From Treponema sp. (GTDB taxonomy: Bacteria; Spirochaetota; Spirochaetia; Treponematales; Breznakiellaceae): a DNA stretch of 7,515 nt. This document shows positions 6,547 through 7,515 of the stretch, in pieces. The notes beneath the pieces were generated by a model that did no database searches, was not told where the DNA came from, and saw only the letters and a list, made by a program, of their open reading frames with translations. Position 1 is the stretch's first letter, and every line of letters begins with the position of its first letter. The position numbers were made by a program, and so were the translations under genes. The DNA lies in assembly GCA_031281925.1 (NCBI GenBank), contig JAITES010000208.1, positions 1-7,515 of the forward strand. Reading direction: 5' to 3'.

Positions 6547-7470
6547 TTACTCCAGGGTTTTTTCGGCCAGGCCGTAACCTTCTTCTTCTTCGTTGCCTGC
6601 CGGCTCCACATGGATCATGATGTCGTAAACCCCGTCCAATTGCTCTTTGATTGCCTGCTCCACCCGGTGCGCAATCCAGTGGGCCTCCAGTACCGTCTTG
6701 TTGGGGTCGACTTCAATGTCAATGTCGATGTCCCAAAGCCCCGCAATCCTCCTCATCCGTGTACGGTGGGGGTTGCCTGCCTCGGGAACCGAACGGACCG
6801 CTTCAAAAACGATAAGGTAGAATTCCTGCGTGCTGCCATCCATGAGTTCCGAATTGGCTTCCATAAAGATGCCGACAGCCGACTTCATTACCCAGATGCC
6901 CACCAGAATGGCGGCAATTGAATCAATAATCCCGATGCCGGTTATCATGGAAAGTACCAGGCCCAGAAGGACTCCCCCCGAAAGAATCACGTCCCCGGTC
7001 ATGTTTTTTGCGTTGGCCCTGAGCATGGCCGAACCTGCCTTCTTTCCCAGGCTGTACTGAGTCCAGGCCATGATGAGTTTCCCCCCGATGGAAAAAAGCG
7101 TGGCATAGAGAGCCAGCCGCTCGGGAACTTCGTGCTGTGTGCCGGTCAAAAGACTGGAAACCGACTTGAGAACCAGCTGGGCGCCGGCAAAAAAGAGAAT
7201 ACAGGAAAGGAGACTCGTAGCAATGGTTTCCGCCCGGCCATGCCCCCAGGGATGTTCCTCGTCAGCAGGCGAGGAGATCATTCCCGCTACAATCAGAGAC
7301 ATAATGGCAATAAGTACATCCACCGAAGAGTCAATGCCGTCCCCCGCCACCGCAAGGCTTCCGGCCAGGAAACCTGCGGCAATCTTGGCAAAGGCCAACA
7401 GCGCGTTTCCAAAGAGAGCCGTTAAAGAGGCAATCCTGATGATCCTGGCTCTTTCGGCTATTTTTTCCAT
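6547..7470 (-). CDS. cation diffusion facilitator (CDF) metal transporter
   Basis: A 307-residue inner-membrane exporter of divalent metal ions (FieF/YiiP-like), normally a dimer driven by proton antiport. About six hydrophobic segments span residues 10-205, followed by a cytoplasmic ferredoxin-like domain (about 210-295) and an acidic end. Numbered from the ATG at 7470, the TM2 site is Asp47 and Asp51 (DSSVD). The TM5 site is Asn156 and Asp160 (NMTGD), where FieF has His and Asp. The loop PADEEHPWGHGRAE keeps Asp70, His73 and His77. In the C-terminal domain His235, His264 and His287 remain, while other ligands are Asp or Glu (WDIDIDIEV, IHVEP). The metal is uncertain. The ATG at 7470 is preferred to an in-frame TTG at 7506 because homology starts there; no Shine-Dalgarno is visible for either. 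It converges on the glucosidase with 16 bp between stops and no evident terminator. Confidence 0.92.
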   Translation of the reverse strand: MEKIAERARIIRIASLTALFGNALLAFAKIAAGFLAGSLAVAGDGIDSSVDVLIAIMSLIVAGMISSPADEEHPWGHGRAETIATSLLSCILFFAGAQLVLKSVSSLLTGTQHEVPERLALYATLFSIGGKLIMAWTQYSLGKKAGSAMLRANAKNMTGDVILSGGVLLGLVLSMITGIGIIDSIAAILVGIWVMKSAVGIFMEANSELMDGSTQEFYLIVFEAVRSVPEAGNPHRTRMRRIAGLWDIDIDIEVDPNKTVLEAHWIAHRVEQAIKEQLDGVYDIMIHVEPAGNEEEEGYGLAEKTLE

Positions 7471-7477
7471 GTAATAA

Positions 7478-7506
7478 AGTATGCTGCAAATTGATGAAGC
7501 CGGCAA
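7478..7506 (-). promoter_or_regulatory. candidate promoter of the CDF gene, implying a leaderless mRNA
   Basis: On the minus strand TTGCCG (7506-7501) and CATACT (7483-7478) are spaced by 17 bp, with 4 of 6 matches each. The -10 ends 7 nt before the ATG at 7470, so the mRNA would start at or next to the start codon. This fits the lack of a Shine-Dalgarno. The boxes are modest matches. Confidence 0.35.
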
Positions 7507-7515
7507 GTTTTGCTT
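7481..7515 (+). CDS. possible start of a divergent gene, cut by the window end
   Basis: An ATG at 7481 opens a frame that stays open for 11 codons to the window edge (MLQIDEAGKFC). The IDEAG string recalls the N-terminal catalytic motif of RNase HII (typically GIDEAGRG), but the residues after it differ and 11 residues cannot prove a family. No clear ribosome-binding site precedes it. If real, it diverges from the CDF gene with 10 bp between start codons. Confidence 0.3.
   Translation, partial: MLQIDEAGKFC

Noticed and set aside
7471..7506. Longer CDF start at the TTG at 7506.
   Set aside because: It adds 12 residues with no family similarity and has no ribosome-binding site in the 9 bases visible upstream; the TTG also forms part of the candidate -35 box.

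Overview
The window looks like ordinary chromosomal DNA from a bacterium of roughly 50% GC. Several traits suggest a spirochaete, and most plausibly a Treponema of the higher-GC termite-gut or environmental type: the styles of the SSB and U32 proteins, very compact gene packing, and weak ribosome-binding sites. This assignment is inference; there is no rRNA or marker gene to settle it. No mobile element, CRISPR array, tRNA or rRNA gene is visible. Every stretch longer than 180 bp lies in or beside a gene.

Layout. (1) Bases 1-1740, plus strand: the 3' part of a two-domain U32 'peptidase' protein, a family whose studied members are Fe-S RNA or ubiquinone hydroxylation factors. (2) Bases 1730-2230, minus strand: a single-stranded DNA-binding protein (ssb) whose end overlaps the U32 gene by 11 bp. 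(3) Bases 2231-2409: a 179-bp gap with a structured ssb leader, a possible promoter, and an intrinsic terminator for the next gene upstream. (4) Bases 2410-4344, minus strand: a 644-residue protein I do not recognise, with one membrane segment. (5) Bases 4357-4869, plus strand: a small secreted protein of unknown function. It diverges from the previous gene with only 12 bp between start codons. (6) Bases 4881-6530, plus strand: a complete GH13 oligo-1,6-glucosidase-type enzyme whose ribosome-binding site overlaps the stop codon of the secreted protein. (7) Bases 6547-7470, minus strand: a cation diffusion facilitator transporter. (8) Bases 7481-7515, plus strand: possibly the first codons of another gene, again diverging with about 10 bp between start codons.

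Working together. Only the secreted protein and the glucosidase look co-transcribed and translationally coupled. The others appear to be single genes facing each other in convergent or divergent pairs. The two tight divergent junctions share an arrangement: a candidate -10 box ends 7 nt before the minus-strand ATG, with no Shine-Dalgarno, which suggests leaderless mRNAs.

I do not see a clear new multi-gene system. The best leads are the leaderless divergent junctions, an altered cysteine motif in the U32 protein, a possible two-state hairpin at the ssb ribosome-binding site, and a non-standard metal site in the transporter.
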